Counted from the stretch's first letter, positions 37,749 through 47,008 are shown. The stretch: 64,000 bases of DNA from Paraburkholderia sp. Tr-20389 (GCF_017104565.1 NZ_JAAGPD010000057.1:1-64000); one strand, 5' to 3'. The notes: generated by a model not told the origin, from the letters alone. Numbers and translations are program-made.

Positions 37749-38543
37749 TTATCGCGCGCGGCGCAGCACGGCGCCCGCCAACATCAGAACAGTCGTCAAG
37801 CCGACGAGCAGCGACGAGGCTGCTGCGACGACGGGTGTCAGGTCTTGCCGCAGCGTCGCCCAGATACGCACGGGCAGCGTCTGCAGCGTGGGACTCGCCA
37901 TGAAGATCGACACCACGACTTCGTCCCACGATGCGAGGAACGCGAAGATCGCAGCAGCGAAGAGACCGAGCCGGATCGCGGGCAAGGTGACGCGCAGCTT
38001 CACTTCGAGGGGCGACGCGCCGCAGATCAGCGCGGCATCTTCGAGTGCCGTGTCGAAGCTCGCGAGCGAGTTGCTGATCGAGATGATCGAGAACGGCAGC
38101 GCGATGATCAGATGACCGATCACGAAGCCGGTCATCGTGCCGTTCATGCCGATGCGCAGGAAGAACGCATACAACGCGACGGCCAGCACGACAACGGGCA
38201 ACACCATCGGCGTGAGAAAGAACGCCTTGACCACGTTGCGTCCGCGGAATCTGCCGCGCACCAGTGCGAGCGATGCGAGAAAACCGATCAGCACCGACAG
38301 CACCATCACGATGACCGCGAGCTTGACGCTCGTCAGCAGCGAGTCGATCCAGCCGGCGTCGGTGAACAACTGGCGATACCACTCCAGCGTCCAGCCCGGC
38401 GGCGGAAAGATCAGCCACTGCGAGTCGCCGAACGACAGCGCGACGATGAACACGATCGGGAGCAACAGGAACAGCGCAACGGCAGCGCCAATCGCCAGCA
38501 AGGCCCAGCGCAATGCGCCCAGACGATCGAAATCGAGCAACAT
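37749..38543 (-). CDS. ABC transporter permease, PotC-like
   Basis: The 264-residue permease has six hydrophobic segments and the EAA loop with EDAALICGASPLEVKLRVTLP. It starts MLLDFDRLGALRW behind GGGAGG. It pairs with the permease encoded upstream. The gap to that gene holds a GC-rich repeat instead of the usual tight spacing. Confidence 0.92.
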   Translation of the reverse strand: MLLDFDRLGALRWALLAIGAAVALFLLLPIVFIVALSFGDSQWLIFPPPGWTLEWYRQLFTDAGWIDSLLTSVKLAVIVMVLSVLIGFLASLALVRGRFRGRNVVKAFFLTPMVLPVVVLAVALYAFFLRIGMNGTMTGFVIGHLIIALPFSIISISNSLASFDTALEDAALICGASPLEVKLRVTLPAIRLGLFAAAIFAFLASWDEVVVSIFMASPTLQTLPVRIWATLRQDLTPVVAAASSLLVGLTTVLMLAGAVLRRAR

Positions 38544-38556
38544 GATGTCAGTCCTC

Positions 38557-38625
38557 CCGCCGGGCCGCCCCAAGGGAGGCTGACGCCCCCTCGGGGGGCA
38601 GCGAACGTTGTGAGCGTGGGGGTTG
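38557..38625. repeat. REP-like GC hairpin element between permease genes
   Basis: The 89-bp gap between the permease genes has GCCCCC-TC-GGGGGGC at 38585-38599, followed by GCGAACGTTGTGAGCGTGGG. This sequence type recurs in intergenic regions of many Burkholderiales, as I recall. Being inside an operon, it would be transcribed and could trim or attenuate the message. Confidence 0.5.
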
Positions 38626-38632
38626 TTTCATT

Positions 38633-39517
38633 TCAGCGCCCTCCCATGGTTGCGCGCTCACTGCCGGTGAAGCGCAGTTGCAACGCGTACAGCGCGAGCG
38701 TCACGGCCAGCAGCACGAACGCGGCTGCGCCAGCGAGCCCCCAGTTCAGCAATTGCTGCACGAGCTGCGCGATCAGTTCCGCGAGCATCATGTATTGCGC
38801 GCCGCCGAGCAGAGCCGGGGTCACGAAATAACCGAGCGCCATCACGAACACCATCAGCGCACCGGACGCGATGCCCGGCATCGCGAGCGGCACCAGAATG
38901 CGCCAGAACGCCTGCCAGCGGCTCGCCCCGCAGATCGCGGCGGCCCGCAGCGTCGACGGGTCGATGCTGCGAAGCGTCGCGTGCAGCGGCATCACGAGAA
39001 ACGGCAGCATGATGTACGTCATGCCGATCGTCACGCCGATCAGGTTGTTCACGAGCGTCAGCGGCTCGCTGATGATGCCGAGCGCCATCAGCATGCGGTT
39101 GATGGGACCCGTCTGTTGCAGCAGCACCATCCACGCGAAGGTCCGCGCCAGCAGGTTGGTCCACATCGACAGCAGCAGGATCGCGAACAGCAGCGAACTC
39201 AGCTTGCGCGGCGCGATGGCGAGCAGCCACGCGGTCGGAAAGCCGATTGCGAGCGTCACCAGCGTCACGACCGTGGCCACCAGAAACGTGTTGCCGAACA
39301 CGCGAAGGTAAGTCGTCGAGCCGACCAGTTGCGCATAGTTGTGCAGTCCCGGCGACGGCTCCAGCACGCTGCGCAACAGCAACGACAGCACAGGCAGCAG
39401 GAAGAAGATCACGAGCAGCAGCAGCGCGGGCACCAGCAGACGAATGCTGCGCCAGTCGCGCCGCCGGCGCGCGTCCGTCGCGGGCGGGTGCGCAACGGTA
39501 CTCAGGACATTAGGCAT
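38633..39517 (-). CDS. ABC transporter permease, PotB-like
   Basis: The 294-residue permease has six transmembrane segments, an N-terminal cytoplasmic extension with DARRRRDWRSIRLL and the EAA loop LRAAAICGASRWQAFWRILVPL. It belongs with the downstream permease and ATPase and the upstream binding protein to one importer. Confidence 0.93.
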   Translation of the reverse strand: MPNVLSTVAHPPATDARRRRDWRSIRLLVPALLLLVIFFLLPVLSLLLRSVLEPSPGLHNYAQLVGSTTYLRVFGNTFLVATVVTLVTLAIGFPTAWLLAIAPRKLSSLLFAILLLSMWTNLLARTFAWMVLLQQTGPINRMLMALGIISEPLTLVNNLIGVTIGMTYIMLPFLVMPLHATLRSIDPSTLRAAAICGASRWQAFWRILVPLAMPGIASGALMVFVMALGYFVTPALLGGAQYMMLAELIAQLVQQLLNWGLAGAAAFVLLAVTLALYALQLRFTGSERATMGGR

Positions 39518-39568
39518 GGTGTATCCCCATCCACTCCGATGACTGTGCGACGCACATGGACTGCGCGC

Positions 39569-40600
39569 TTACTTGGACTGCCACGCGTACCAGCGCTTGG
39601 CAATGGCGTCGCGATTGTCGGCCCAGTACTTCATGTCGAGATTGATCTGCGAGGTCTTGTACTGATCGGGCAGCGTCTTCGCAACCGCCGGCGACATCAG
39701 CGAAGCCGACTTCACGTTGATAGGCGCATAGCCCGTGTCGGTTGCGAACTTCGCCTGCGCCTGCGGGCTCGTTGCGGCAGCGAGGTACTTCATCGCTTCT
39801 GCCTTGTGCTTCGCGCCTTTCGGAATCACGAGCATGTCGGCTGCCGTCAGGTTCTGGTTCCATGAAATGCCGACGGGCACGCCCGTCTGTTCGAGCGCAT
39901 GTAGACGTCCGTTCCAGAACATGCCGATGGGCGCTTCACCCGACGCCAGCAGCTGCTGCGATTGCGCGCCGCCGCTCCACCAGACGATATCGCCCTTGAT
40001 CGTGTCGAGCTTCTTGAACGCGCGATCGAGGTCGAGCGGATAGAGCTTGTCCGGCGCCACGCCGTCGGCGAGCAGCGCAATTTCCAGCACGCCCGGCGCG
40101 GACCATTTGTAGAAGGTGCGCTTGCCGGGGAATTTCTTCGTGTCGAACAGATCGGCCCACGTTTGCGGCTGCGCGCCCGTGTACTTCGACTTGTTGTAGC
40201 CGAGCACGAACGAGTAATAAAAGCTGCCGACGGCATCGGGCGTCGAAAAGCGCGGATCGAGTTCATCCTTCTTCACGACCGAATAGTCGATCGGCTCGAT
40301 CAGCCCTGCCTTTTGCGCCGCATACGCGAAATCGCCTTCGACGTCGACGACATCCCAGTTCACATTGCCGCTGTCGACCATCGCTTTGAGCTTGCCGTAG
40401 TCGGTCGGACCGTCCATCAGCACGTTGATGCCCGTCGCCTGCGTGAACGGCTGCGCCCAGTTCTTCTGCTGCGACGATTGCGTGGTGCCGCCCCAGCTCG
40501 TGAAGACGATCGGGTCCGCGGCAAGCGCCGGCGTTGCCGCAAGCGTCGCCGCGCAAAGCGCGATCAGCGGCGCGAAATACGTGGTGCTTCTGCTGCTCAT
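39569..40600 (-). CDS. ABC transporter periplasmic binding protein, PotD-like
   Basis: The 343-residue protein has a signal peptide ending ALAADP near residue 28 and the PotD-type opening PIVFTSWGGTTQSSQQKNWA. It captures the imported solute; the family binds polyamines, opines and related amines. The ligand is unknown here. GGAGA precedes the ATG. It is the first transporter gene after the catabolic genes on this strand. Confidence 0.93.
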   Translation of the reverse strand: MSSRSTTYFAPLIALCAATLAATPALAADPIVFTSWGGTTQSSQQKNWAQPFTQATGINVLMDGPTDYGKLKAMVDSGNVNWDVVDVEGDFAYAAQKAGLIEPIDYSVVKKDELDPRFSTPDAVGSFYYSFVLGYNKSKYTGAQPQTWADLFDTKKFPGKRTFYKWSAPGVLEIALLADGVAPDKLYPLDLDRAFKKLDTIKGDIVWWSGGAQSQQLLASGEAPIGMFWNGRLHALEQTGVPVGISWNQNLTAADMLVIPKGAKHKAEAMKYLAAATSPQAQAKFATDTGYAPINVKSASLMSPAVAKTLPDQYKTSQINLDMKYWADNRDAIAKRWYAWQSK

Positions 40601-40675
40601 GTCAGTCTCCAGGGAGGTGTTGCGTATCGATGCGATGTGATGTGATGCGTACGGCGGCCCGTCGAACGCACTGTT

Positions 40676-40990
40676 TCAGGCAAGCGGCGAAAACCGCGCC
40701 GGCTTCATGATCTTGTTTTCCATCTCTTCCATCAGCGCCTGAATCTTCGGCGCAAAGGCCTGCCATGCCGGGTCTTCGGCGAGCGCCGCGCGTCGGCGTT
40801 CGCGTTCGTCGAGGCTCGGATAGGCCCAAATGTGCACGATCTGATTCAACGGACCGACCTCCGAAACGAAGTAGCCGATCAGTTGACCCAGATACCGCTT
40901 CTGCAACGCAATGCCCTCTTCCTCGACGAGCTTCAGATAGGCAGGCACGGCACCCGTCTTGATGCGGTACGTGCGGATTTCGTAGAACAT
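40676..40990 (-). CDS. NIPSNAP family protein
   Basis: The 104-residue protein MFYEIRTYRIKTGAVPAYLK has the ferredoxin-like alpha/beta-barrel dimer pattern and the QIVHIWAYPSLDERERRRAAL core of NIPSNAP proteins. Members often accompany monooxygenase or catabolic genes, but their reaction is unknown. It lies between the aldehyde dehydrogenase and the transporter genes. Confidence 0.88.
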   Translation of the reverse strand: MFYEIRTYRIKTGAVPAYLKLVEEEGIALQKRYLGQLIGYFVSEVGPLNQIVHIWAYPSLDERERRRAALAEDPAWQAFAPKIQALMEEMENKIMKPARFSPLA

Positions 40991-41018
40991 GCGGACTCCC
41001 GGTGCGAGGGTTGGCGGA

Positions 41019-42491
41019 TCAGCGCATCACGAACGGATCGGCAATCGGCTCGTCCGACGTGCGGATCCACACCGATTTCGTGCGCGTGTAATCGAGCACG
41101 GCGTCGAGCCCGCCTTCGCGTCCAAGGCCGCTCATGCCATAGCCGCCGAACGGCACGATGGGCGACACCGCACGATACGTGTTGACCCATACGATGCCCG
41201 CGCGCAGCGCGCGCGTGAGCCGATGCGCGCGCGTCAGGTCGCGTGTGAACACGCCCGATGCCAGGCCATACCGTGTGTCGTTGGCGAGCGCGATCGCGTC
41301 GGCCTCCGTGTCGAACGTAACGACGCTAAGCACGGGCCCGAACAGTTCTTCCATCACGCTCGGCACCTGCGCGTTCGGACAGTCGACGATGGTCGGCAGG
41401 AAGTAGTGGCCTTTGCCAACGCCTTCGGGCTGCTTGCCACCCGTGACGATGCGGCCGCCCGCTTCAATGCTCGCGCTTAAAACCTGCCTGATGTGTTCGA
41501 GTTGCCGGCGCGTCGCGAGCGGGCCCATCTCGGTCGCCATGTCCTGCGGATTGCCGATGCGAATGTTCTGCGCCTTCGCGACGAGGCGTTCGATCAGCGC
41601 CTCGCGGATGCCACGTTGCACGACCAGGCGCGAGCCCGCGACACAGCTTTGCCCCGTCGCCGCGAAAATGCCTGCAATCACCGCATTGGATGCGCTGTCG
41701 AGATCGGCGTCGTCGAATACGAGCACGGGTGACTTGCCGCCCAGTTCCAGCGACATCGCAGCCAGGTTCTCAGCCGAATTGCGCACCACATGCCGCGCCG
41801 TTTCGGGGCCGCCGGTAAAGGCGATCTTCGATACGAGCGGGTGGCTCGTCAGCGTGCGGCCGCAATCGTTGCCGAAGCCGGTCACGATGTTGACCACGCC
41901 CTTCGGAAAGCCTGCTTCGTGCACGAGACGTGCGAATTCGAGCAAGGGCGCAGGGCCTTCTTCGGATGCCTTCAACACGATCGTGCAGCCCGCCGCCAGT
42001 GCGGGGCCGACCTTCACGGCAGACAGGAACAGCTGCGAATTCCATGGCACGATGCCCGCGACCACGCCGACCGGCTCGCGCCGCAGCGTCACTTCCATGT
42101 CGGGCTTGTCGACGGGCAGCCACGCGCCCTGAATCTTGTCGGCGACACCCGCGTAATAGCGGTAGTACTCGGCGACATAGCCGATCTGGCTGCGCGTCTC
42201 GCGAATGATCTTGCCCGTGTCCTGCGTTTCGAGTTCCGCCAGACGCGGCGCATGTTGCGCGACGAGATCGGCGAGCCGGTACAGCAGCTTGCCGCGCGCG
42301 CTCGCCGTCAGGTTCGCCCACGCCGGATCGCTCAATGCGCGATGCGCGGCGCGCACCGCGCGATCGACATCCTCCGCGCTCGCAGCGGGCATCTGTGCCC
42401 ACACGTCGCCCGTCGACGGATCGATGCTGTCGAAATGCTCGCGCGCATCTTCGAAGGCGCCGTCGATGTATTGCTGGAACCGCTGAACCAT
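41019..42491 (-). CDS. NAD(P)-dependent aldehyde dehydrogenase
   Basis: The 490-residue enzyme has the ALDH landmarks GIVPWNSQLF, the cofactor-binding FTGGPETARHV, the general base in MSLELGGKSPVLVFDDAD and the nucleophile in AATGQSCVAGSR. It oxidises an aldehyde to the acid. Within this gene set it most likely acts on an aldehyde released by the flavin monooxygenase or from an amine. The sequence resembles amino-aldehyde and betaine-aldehyde type enzymes generally, without a decisive feature. Confidence 0.92.
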   Translation of the reverse strand: MVQRFQQYIDGAFEDAREHFDSIDPSTGDVWAQMPAASAEDVDRAVRAAHRALSDPAWANLTASARGKLLYRLADLVAQHAPRLAELETQDTGKIIRETRSQIGYVAEYYRYYAGVADKIQGAWLPVDKPDMEVTLRREPVGVVAGIVPWNSQLFLSAVKVGPALAAGCTIVLKASEEGPAPLLEFARLVHEAGFPKGVVNIVTGFGNDCGRTLTSHPLVSKIAFTGGPETARHVVRNSAENLAAMSLELGGKSPVLVFDDADLDSASNAVIAGIFAATGQSCVAGSRLVVQRGIREALIERLVAKAQNIRIGNPQDMATEMGPLATRRQLEHIRQVLSASIEAGGRIVTGGKQPEGVGKGHYFLPTIVDCPNAQVPSVMEELFGPVLSVVTFDTEADAIALANDTRYGLASGVFTRDLTRAHRLTRALRAGIVWVNTYRAVSPIVPFGGYGMSGLGREGGLDAVLDYTRTKSVWIRTSDEPIADPFVMR

Positions 42492-42527
42492 GTTTGCCGC
42501 TCCGTTATGAGTTCCGCAAAGTTGGAT

Positions 42528-43571
42528 TTAGCGTGTTGCGAAAGCCGGCATCACGTCGGAAATGAATAGTTCAAGCGACTTGCGCTTGCGCTCGAAGCTC
42601 ATATGACTGTCGAGCCAGAAGCTGTACTGGTCATAGCCGAGTTCCTCGTAACCCTTGAGGCGCGCGATCACCTGCTTCGGCTCGCCGATCACGAGGTTGC
42701 GGCGAATCGCATCGGACGAGTATTGCGGGAACATCGCCACGTCGGCGTCCGTCAGCGGTTCGATGAAGCCTTGCTCGATGGGGCGTTCGTTCTTGAACCA
42801 CTTGCTGAAGTAGCGATAGAAGCGCGCGAGATCTTCGACGGCCTCATCCACTTCCGCCGCATTCGCACCGACGAACGTGTGCATCAGCATCATCACCTGC
42901 GGACGCGGCACTTCGGGATGCGAGGCGCATGCGGCGTTGAAGCGCTCCATCAGGCTCACCACTTCCGCATCGCCGGAAGCGAGCGACGTCACTTGCACGT
43001 TGCAGCCGTTCGCCACCGCAAATGCATGCGAGTTCGGATCGCGCGCGGCGAGCCACATCGGCGGATGGGGCCTTTGGATGGGACGCGGCACGGGCGTCGT
43101 TTTCGGCCACGACCAGAACTCGCCCTGATGCGCGTAATCGCCTTCGAAAAGCTTGCGCAAGGCCGGCACCAGTTCGCGCATGCGCGCGCCCGCCGTCATC
43201 GCATCGAGGCCCGGCAACAGACGCTCGTATTCGAAGTTGTAGGCGCCGCGCGCGATGCCGAGATCGAGCCGCCCATTGCTTGCGACGTCGACCATCCCTG
43301 CTTCGCCCGCGAGTGCGATGGGATGCCAGAACGGCGCGATCACCGTGCCTGTACCCAGACGAATGCGCTCCGTCTTCGCGGCGAGATACGCGAGATTGAC
43401 GAACGGATTCGGCGCGATAGTGAATTCCATCGCATGGTGCTCGCCGATCCACGCCGTCTCGAAGCCGCCGCGTTCGGCAAGCTGCACGAGATCGGTCATC
43501 TGGTCGAACAGTTCGCGATGCGACGTCTTGTCGTCGTATCGCTCCATGTGCAGGAACAGTGAAAACTTCAT
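42528..43571 (-). CDS. Luciferase-like flavin-dependent monooxygenase
   Basis: The 347-residue protein starts MKFSLFLHMERYDDKTSHRE and has WIGEHHAMEF and GTGTVIAPFWHPIALAGE, as in LuxA-type flavin monooxygenases. These use FMNH2 supplied by a separate reductase, encoded immediately upstream. It is not close in sequence to RutA. The reaction is unknown; oxidative cleavage of a C-N or C-C bond or Baeyer-Villiger chemistry are options. GGGAGA precedes the ATG at 43571. Confidence 0.9.
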   Translation of the reverse strand: MKFSLFLHMERYDDKTSHRELFDQMTDLVQLAERGGFETAWIGEHHAMEFTIAPNPFVNLAYLAAKTERIRLGTGTVIAPFWHPIALAGEAGMVDVASNGRLDLGIARGAYNFEYERLLPGLDAMTAGARMRELVPALRKLFEGDYAHQGEFWSWPKTTPVPRPIQRPHPPMWLAARDPNSHAFAVANGCNVQVTSLASGDAEVVSLMERFNAACASHPEVPRPQVMMLMHTFVGANAAEVDEAVEDLARFYRYFSKWFKNERPIEQGFIEPLTDADVAMFPQYSSDAIRRNLVIGEPKQVIARLKGYEELGYDQYSFWLDSHMSFERKRKSLELFISDVMPAFATR

Positions 43572-43587
43572 GATGTGTGTTCTCCCT

Positions 43588-44556
43588 TCAGTGAGCGAGC
43601 GCAAGCGTCTGCACGGTGCCCGCTTCCGTGTCGCCGACATAGATGCCGAAGGCGTCTTCGCTGCGTTCGCGCACATAGCGTTCGAGCATCGAGCGCACGG
43701 CGTCGTCGCGCAATTCATTCCACGGAATCTGCGCCAGCGGCACGATGCGGATCGAACTGTCCATCCACGCGGCGCCGCTGTGGATCACACGGCCGCGATA
43801 ATAGATTTGTACACTCGGCGTTTGTCCGCTGCCCGCTTCGAATACGGCAAACAGAAAGTCGAGATGAACCTCGAGGCCGAGCTTGGCGAGCACGCCGCGC
43901 AGACTCGCGCTATCGCTTGCCGGTTCGAGTTTGTTGCCCGTGGGCAGTTGCAGTCCTTTGGGCGTGTCGAGCAGCACGATGCCGTCGCGATGTTCGAGAA
44001 TCGCGCCCACATGCGCACTCGGACCGGCTGCCGCCAGCGCTTCCTGCGAGAGACTGAAGTTCACATACGCACCCCGGCAATAACCGAGCGGCGACGAGCT
44101 GGTATGAAGAAAATCGACGACACGTCCGATCAATATGATGTGATCGCCTGCGTCGACGACTTCATGCGTCGTGCAGTCGAAGCTCGCCGCGGCGTTCTCG
44201 ATCACGGGCGCACCTGTCATGCGTTTTTGCCAGGCGACCTGCGTGAACTTGTCGGCCGCCTTCGACGCGAACACACCCGACACGGCCTTCTGATCTTCCG
44301 CGAGCACGCTCACGGCGAAGTGACGTGTCTGCGAGAACACCTCGTAGCTCGATGCCGTCTTCGCGATGCACACGAGAATCAGCGGCGGATCGAGCGACAC
44401 CGACGTGAACGAGTTCGCCGTGAAGCCGCGCGGCGAGCCGTCCGGCTGGATCGTCGTGACGACCGTCACGCCCGTCACGAACGCGCCGAGCGCGCGGCGA
44501 AAGCTGGCGATGTCGAAAGCCTGTTCCGCGGTCTGTCCGGTGATCGGCTCAGTCAT
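43588..44556 (-). CDS. Flavin reductase with C-terminal extension
   Basis: The N-terminal about 165 residues form an FMN-binding split barrel, with RRALGAFVTGVTVVTT and GFTANSFTSVSLDPPLILVC as in HpaC/RutF reductases. They would supply reduced flavin to the monooxygenase. About 155 further residues (GLQLPTGNKLEPASDS, SVQIYYRGRVIHSG) are longer than the usual HpaC length and look like a separate, NUDIX-like domain. The ATG at 44556 overlaps the hydrolase gene by 8 bp. Confidence 0.88.
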   Translation of the reverse strand: MTEPITGQTAEQAFDIASFRRALGAFVTGVTVVTTIQPDGSPRGFTANSFTSVSLDPPLILVCIAKTASSYEVFSQTRHFAVSVLAEDQKAVSGVFASKAADKFTQVAWQKRMTGAPVIENAAASFDCTTHEVVDAGDHIILIGRVVDFLHTSSSPLGYCRGAYVNFSLSQEALAAAGPSAHVGAILEHRDGIVLLDTPKGLQLPTGNKLEPASDSASLRGVLAKLGLEVHLDFLFAVFEAGSGQTPSVQIYYRGRVIHSGAAWMDSSIRIVPLAQIPWNELRDDAVRSMLERYVRERSEDAFGIYVGDTEAGTVQTLALAH

Positions 44557-45442
44557 GGCGTTCTCCAGAGATCGATCCATTCGTCGTATCGAATGCGTGG
44601 GCTGCGTTCGCCGCCGATGCTTGCGCGAGGAAGGCGAGCAGCCGTTGGTTGACGCGTGCCGGATCGGTGACATTCATCATGTGGCGCGCGTTCGAGAGCA
44701 CCTCGGCGCGGCCTAGCGGCGCGGCTTCCGCCATTGCGCGCGACATCGACGGGCTCGAATTCGGATCGCACTCGCCTGTCAGAAAGAGCGCGGGCACCGC
44801 AAGAGCCGCCAGGCGGCCGACGTGTGCATCGTCCGAACTGGCGAACAGCCGGTAGGTGCGCGCATAGCCGATGGGATCGACGGACAGCAGCAGATCGCGC
44901 ACGGCCTGCGCCGCCTGCGTCAGATGACCGGGAACGGGATCGCCGAACCAGCGTGACAGCGTGGCGTCAACGCCCGCGACGGCGGGTGCGTCGCCGAGCG
45001 TGGCGGCGCGCGTCATCACGGCTTCGCGCTGCGCGGGCGTGCGGTCATAGACGGCGTTCAGTGCGGCGACGCTCAGCGTGCGTTGCGGATGCGCGAGCGC
45101 GAATTCAAGTGCGACGAGCGCGCCCATCGAATGTCCGACCACATGCGCCCGCTCGATCTGCATCGAATCGAGCAATGCTTCGAGCTGCGAGGCGTATTCG
45201 TCGAGTGTCGGCGCAGGCGTCGGCAACGCGCTCGCTCCGTGGCCGAGCATGTCATACGCGACCACCTGATACGCCGCCGTCAGCGCATCGATTTGCGGCG
45301 CCCATACGCTCTGGTTCATTCCGACGCCGTGAATCAGCACCACCGTTTCGTGCGCGCGGTCTGACTGCGGTGACTGCGGCGCGTACACGCTGTAGCTCGT
45401 GCCCGCCGCCTCGCCACGCCCGGAGACAAGCTCACGCTTCAT
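44549..45442 (-). CDS. Alpha/beta-fold hydrolase
   Basis: The 297-residue hydrolase has the oxyanion strand VVLIHGVGMNQSVW, nucleophile elbow VVGHSMGALVALE, and late D and H positions in LTGECDPNSS and NARHMMN. It resembles lactonase and RutD-type hydrolases. It would hydrolyse a ring-opened or ester intermediate in the pathway. It overlaps DUF1185 upstream by 11 bp and the reductase downstream by 8 bp, so these three are translationally coupled. Confidence 0.9.
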   Translation of the reverse strand: MKRELVSGRGEAAGTSYSVYAPQSPQSDRAHETVVLIHGVGMNQSVWAPQIDALTAAYQVVAYDMLGHGASALPTPAPTLDEYASQLEALLDSMQIERAHVVGHSMGALVALEFALAHPQRTLSVAALNAVYDRTPAQREAVMTRAATLGDAPAVAGVDATLSRWFGDPVPGHLTQAAQAVRDLLLSVDPIGYARTYRLFASSDDAHVGRLAALAVPALFLTGECDPNSSPSMSRAMAEAAPLGRAEVLSNARHMMNVTDPARVNQRLLAFLAQASAANAAHAFDTTNGSISGERHD

Positions 45443-46019
45443 TTGACTCGAGCTCCTTCAGATCCTGATACCGGTCGCCGATCCGATGATGCGGACGGCC
45501 GCCGATCGATGCGCCGAGCGCGATCACGAGTTCATCGGGCGCGGGTGCATCGACGATCGAAAACTGCAAGGTCAGATAGTGCGAGCGCATGCCTTCGTCG
45601 TGCTTGTGCATCAGCGGAATGGAGATCGGGCAGTTCGGGCCGCCGCGCAGATTCGTGAAGCTCAGGTAGCTCTTCGCGCCGACGGCCTTGCGATAGTGAT
45701 TACCGAAACGCAGCGTGTGGATCAGCGCGGACGCGTGTTCGATCTCGCCGGACGTGCCGACGATGGCCGCCTTGCCGTAGCCTTCGATCGCATCGCCCGA
45801 ACCGGCGACGCGCAGCATTTCCGCCGTAAGCATTTCGCCGAGTTGCGGCGCGAGCGCGTGAATTTCCGGCTTCAGATCTTCGACGAAGCCGCGCCCCGCC
45901 CACGGATTGCGCAGCACAGCCGCCGCGCCGAACAGCTTGAGCGGACGGGCTGCCGCCTTGCCCCCTTCGATAAAGGTCTCTTCGACGTAAGTGACCAGCT
46001 TGCGCACTTCCAGCTTCAT
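45432..46019 (-). CDS. DUF1185 (amino acid synthesis) family protein
   Basis: The 195-residue protein starts MKLEVRKLVTYVEETFIEGG and matches the DUF1185/AA_synth family, whose function is unknown despite the family name. It has AAIVGTSGEIEHASALIHT and GGPNCPISIPLMHKHDEGMRSHY, conserved histidine-rich stretches that could bind metal. It is the promoter-proximal gene of the long minus-strand set, behind AGGAG and a promoter flanked by TGGNATNCCA sites. Confidence 0.87.
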   Translation of the reverse strand: MKLEVRKLVTYVEETFIEGGKAAARPLKLFGAAAVLRNPWAGRGFVEDLKPEIHALAPQLGEMLTAEMLRVAGSGDAIEGYGKAAIVGTSGEIEHASALIHTLRFGNHYRKAVGAKSYLSFTNLRGGPNCPISIPLMHKHDEGMRSHYLTLQFSIVDAPAPDELVIALGASIGGRPHHRIGDRYQDLKELESNEA

Positions 46020-46059
46020 ATCGTTTCTCCTGACGGGGCCGTGAATGTCGTTCGATGAG

Positions 46060-46088
46060 ATTATGGTATGCCATCTTATGGCCCACAA
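46060..46088 (-). promoter_or_regulatory. Putative sigma-70 promoter of the DUF1185-led gene set
   Basis: On the minus strand TTGTGG (46088-46083) and CATAAT (46065-46060) are 17 bp apart. The -10 box overlaps the first TGGNATNCCA site at 46064-46073, the expected position for a repressor operator. Confidence 0.5.
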
Positions 46089-46116
46089 CAAGGGCGGAAA
46101 TACTATGGAATACCAT
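46063..46116. promoter_or_regulatory. Two TGGNATNCCA operators
   Basis: ATGGTATGCCAT at 46063-46074 and ATGGAATACCAT at 46105-46116 have the same symmetric pattern. Their centres are 42 bp apart, about four helical turns, so bound dimers would face the same side. A third site lies upstream of the GntR gene at 47009-47018. Confidence 0.6.
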
Positions 46117-46204
46117 GATACGAATGCTGAATTTTTAGGCACGTTTTCGGCTACGGCGACGTGCTTTTGCGATGCACCAAAGCGCTGCGGAGGCGCAAAG
46201 ACAA

Positions 46205-46240
46205 AAGGCCGCCGGGATTGCCGGCGGCCTTCTGTTTTTG
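46205..46240. terminator. Rho-independent terminator after the second GntR gene
   Basis: AAGGCCGCCGG and CCGGCGGCCTT form an 11-bp stem with loop GATTG. TTTTGTCTTT follows on the minus strand and CTGTTTTTG on the plus strand. It ends the GntR transcript before the promoter of the next set. Confidence 0.85.
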
Positions 46241-46253
46241 TAGAGGATGTGCT

Positions 46254-46940
46254 TCAGGCTTGGCCGGTCGAGTCGTCCTGCTGGGCGAGTGCGGCAAGCG
46301 CGAGTTCGGCCGTCCGTTTGATATGGGCGATCGAGGCGGCCGACGCCGCTTCGCCATCGCGTCGTTCGATGGCGTCGAGCAGTTTGTTCATCTCGCGGTT
46401 CGACTCGCCGCCGCGGCCGGGCACGGCGATAGTCAACGCGCGCAGCCGGTTGATGCGCGCGTTCAACGTCTTCACGACGGTTAGCGACACATGCTTCCCG
46501 GCGCCTTCGAACAGTGCCTCGTAGAAGCGCTCGGTATGTTCGAGCACGCGCGGCAGGTCGTTTTGCGCGAACGCGTCTTCGATGGTCTTGCGGATATCGC
46601 GTAGCTGCTGCACGAGTTCGGGCGTCGACTGTTCGGCGCAGGCGCGCGCCGCGTTGGCTTCGAGCAGCCCGCGCAGTTCGTAGATCTCACCAACCTGCGC
46701 CGGATCGAGCCGCGCGACGATCGGCCCTTGCCGTGCGACGATTTCGACGAGCCCTTCCGTCTCCAGATGCCGCAGCACTTCGCGCACGACGGTGCGGCTC
46801 ACGCCCAGTTCATCGCACAGCGTGCGTTCGACGAGCCGCGCGCCGGGACGGAAATAGCCTTGCACGATCGCGCCGCGTAGCTTGTCCAGCGTGAGTTCGC
46901 GCAAGGTCTTCGCGTTGCGGTCGATTCTGAGGTCTGACAT
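46254..46940 (-). CDS. GntR-family regulator, FCD type (copy 2)
   Basis: The 228-residue regulator has winged-helix residues ERTLCDELGVSRTVVREVLRHLETEGLVE and a C-terminal FCD domain. It is the close paralogue of the GntR gene at 35933-36628. It is read toward the DUF1185-led set but is separated from it by a terminator, so it is a separate unit. TGGAATGCCA lies 69 bp upstream, suggesting autoregulation and control of the adjacent set. The ATG at 46940 is chosen although no good ribosome binding site is seen. Confidence 0.92.
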   Translation of the reverse strand: MSDLRIDRNAKTLRELTLDKLRGAIVQGYFRPGARLVERTLCDELGVSRTVVREVLRHLETEGLVEIVARQGPIVARLDPAQVGEIYELRGLLEANAARACAEQSTPELVQQLRDIRKTIEDAFAQNDLPRVLEHTERFYEALFEGAGKHVSLTVVKTLNARINRLRALTIAVPGRGGESNREMNKLLDAIERRDGEAASAASIAHIKRTAELALAALAQQDDSTGQA

Positions 46941-47008
46941 GGGCAGCAAGATGGAAATGGGCGGTGGCCTGCGCTTGCGCCTGCTTTCGGCTGGCGGTGG
47001 ACGTGGGC

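Noticed and set aside
42528-45442. Identification as a Rut pyrimidine-degradation operon
   Set aside because: The monooxygenase starts and motifs are LuxA-like rather than RutA-like, and RutB and RutC homologues are missing; only the enzyme-class logic is similar.
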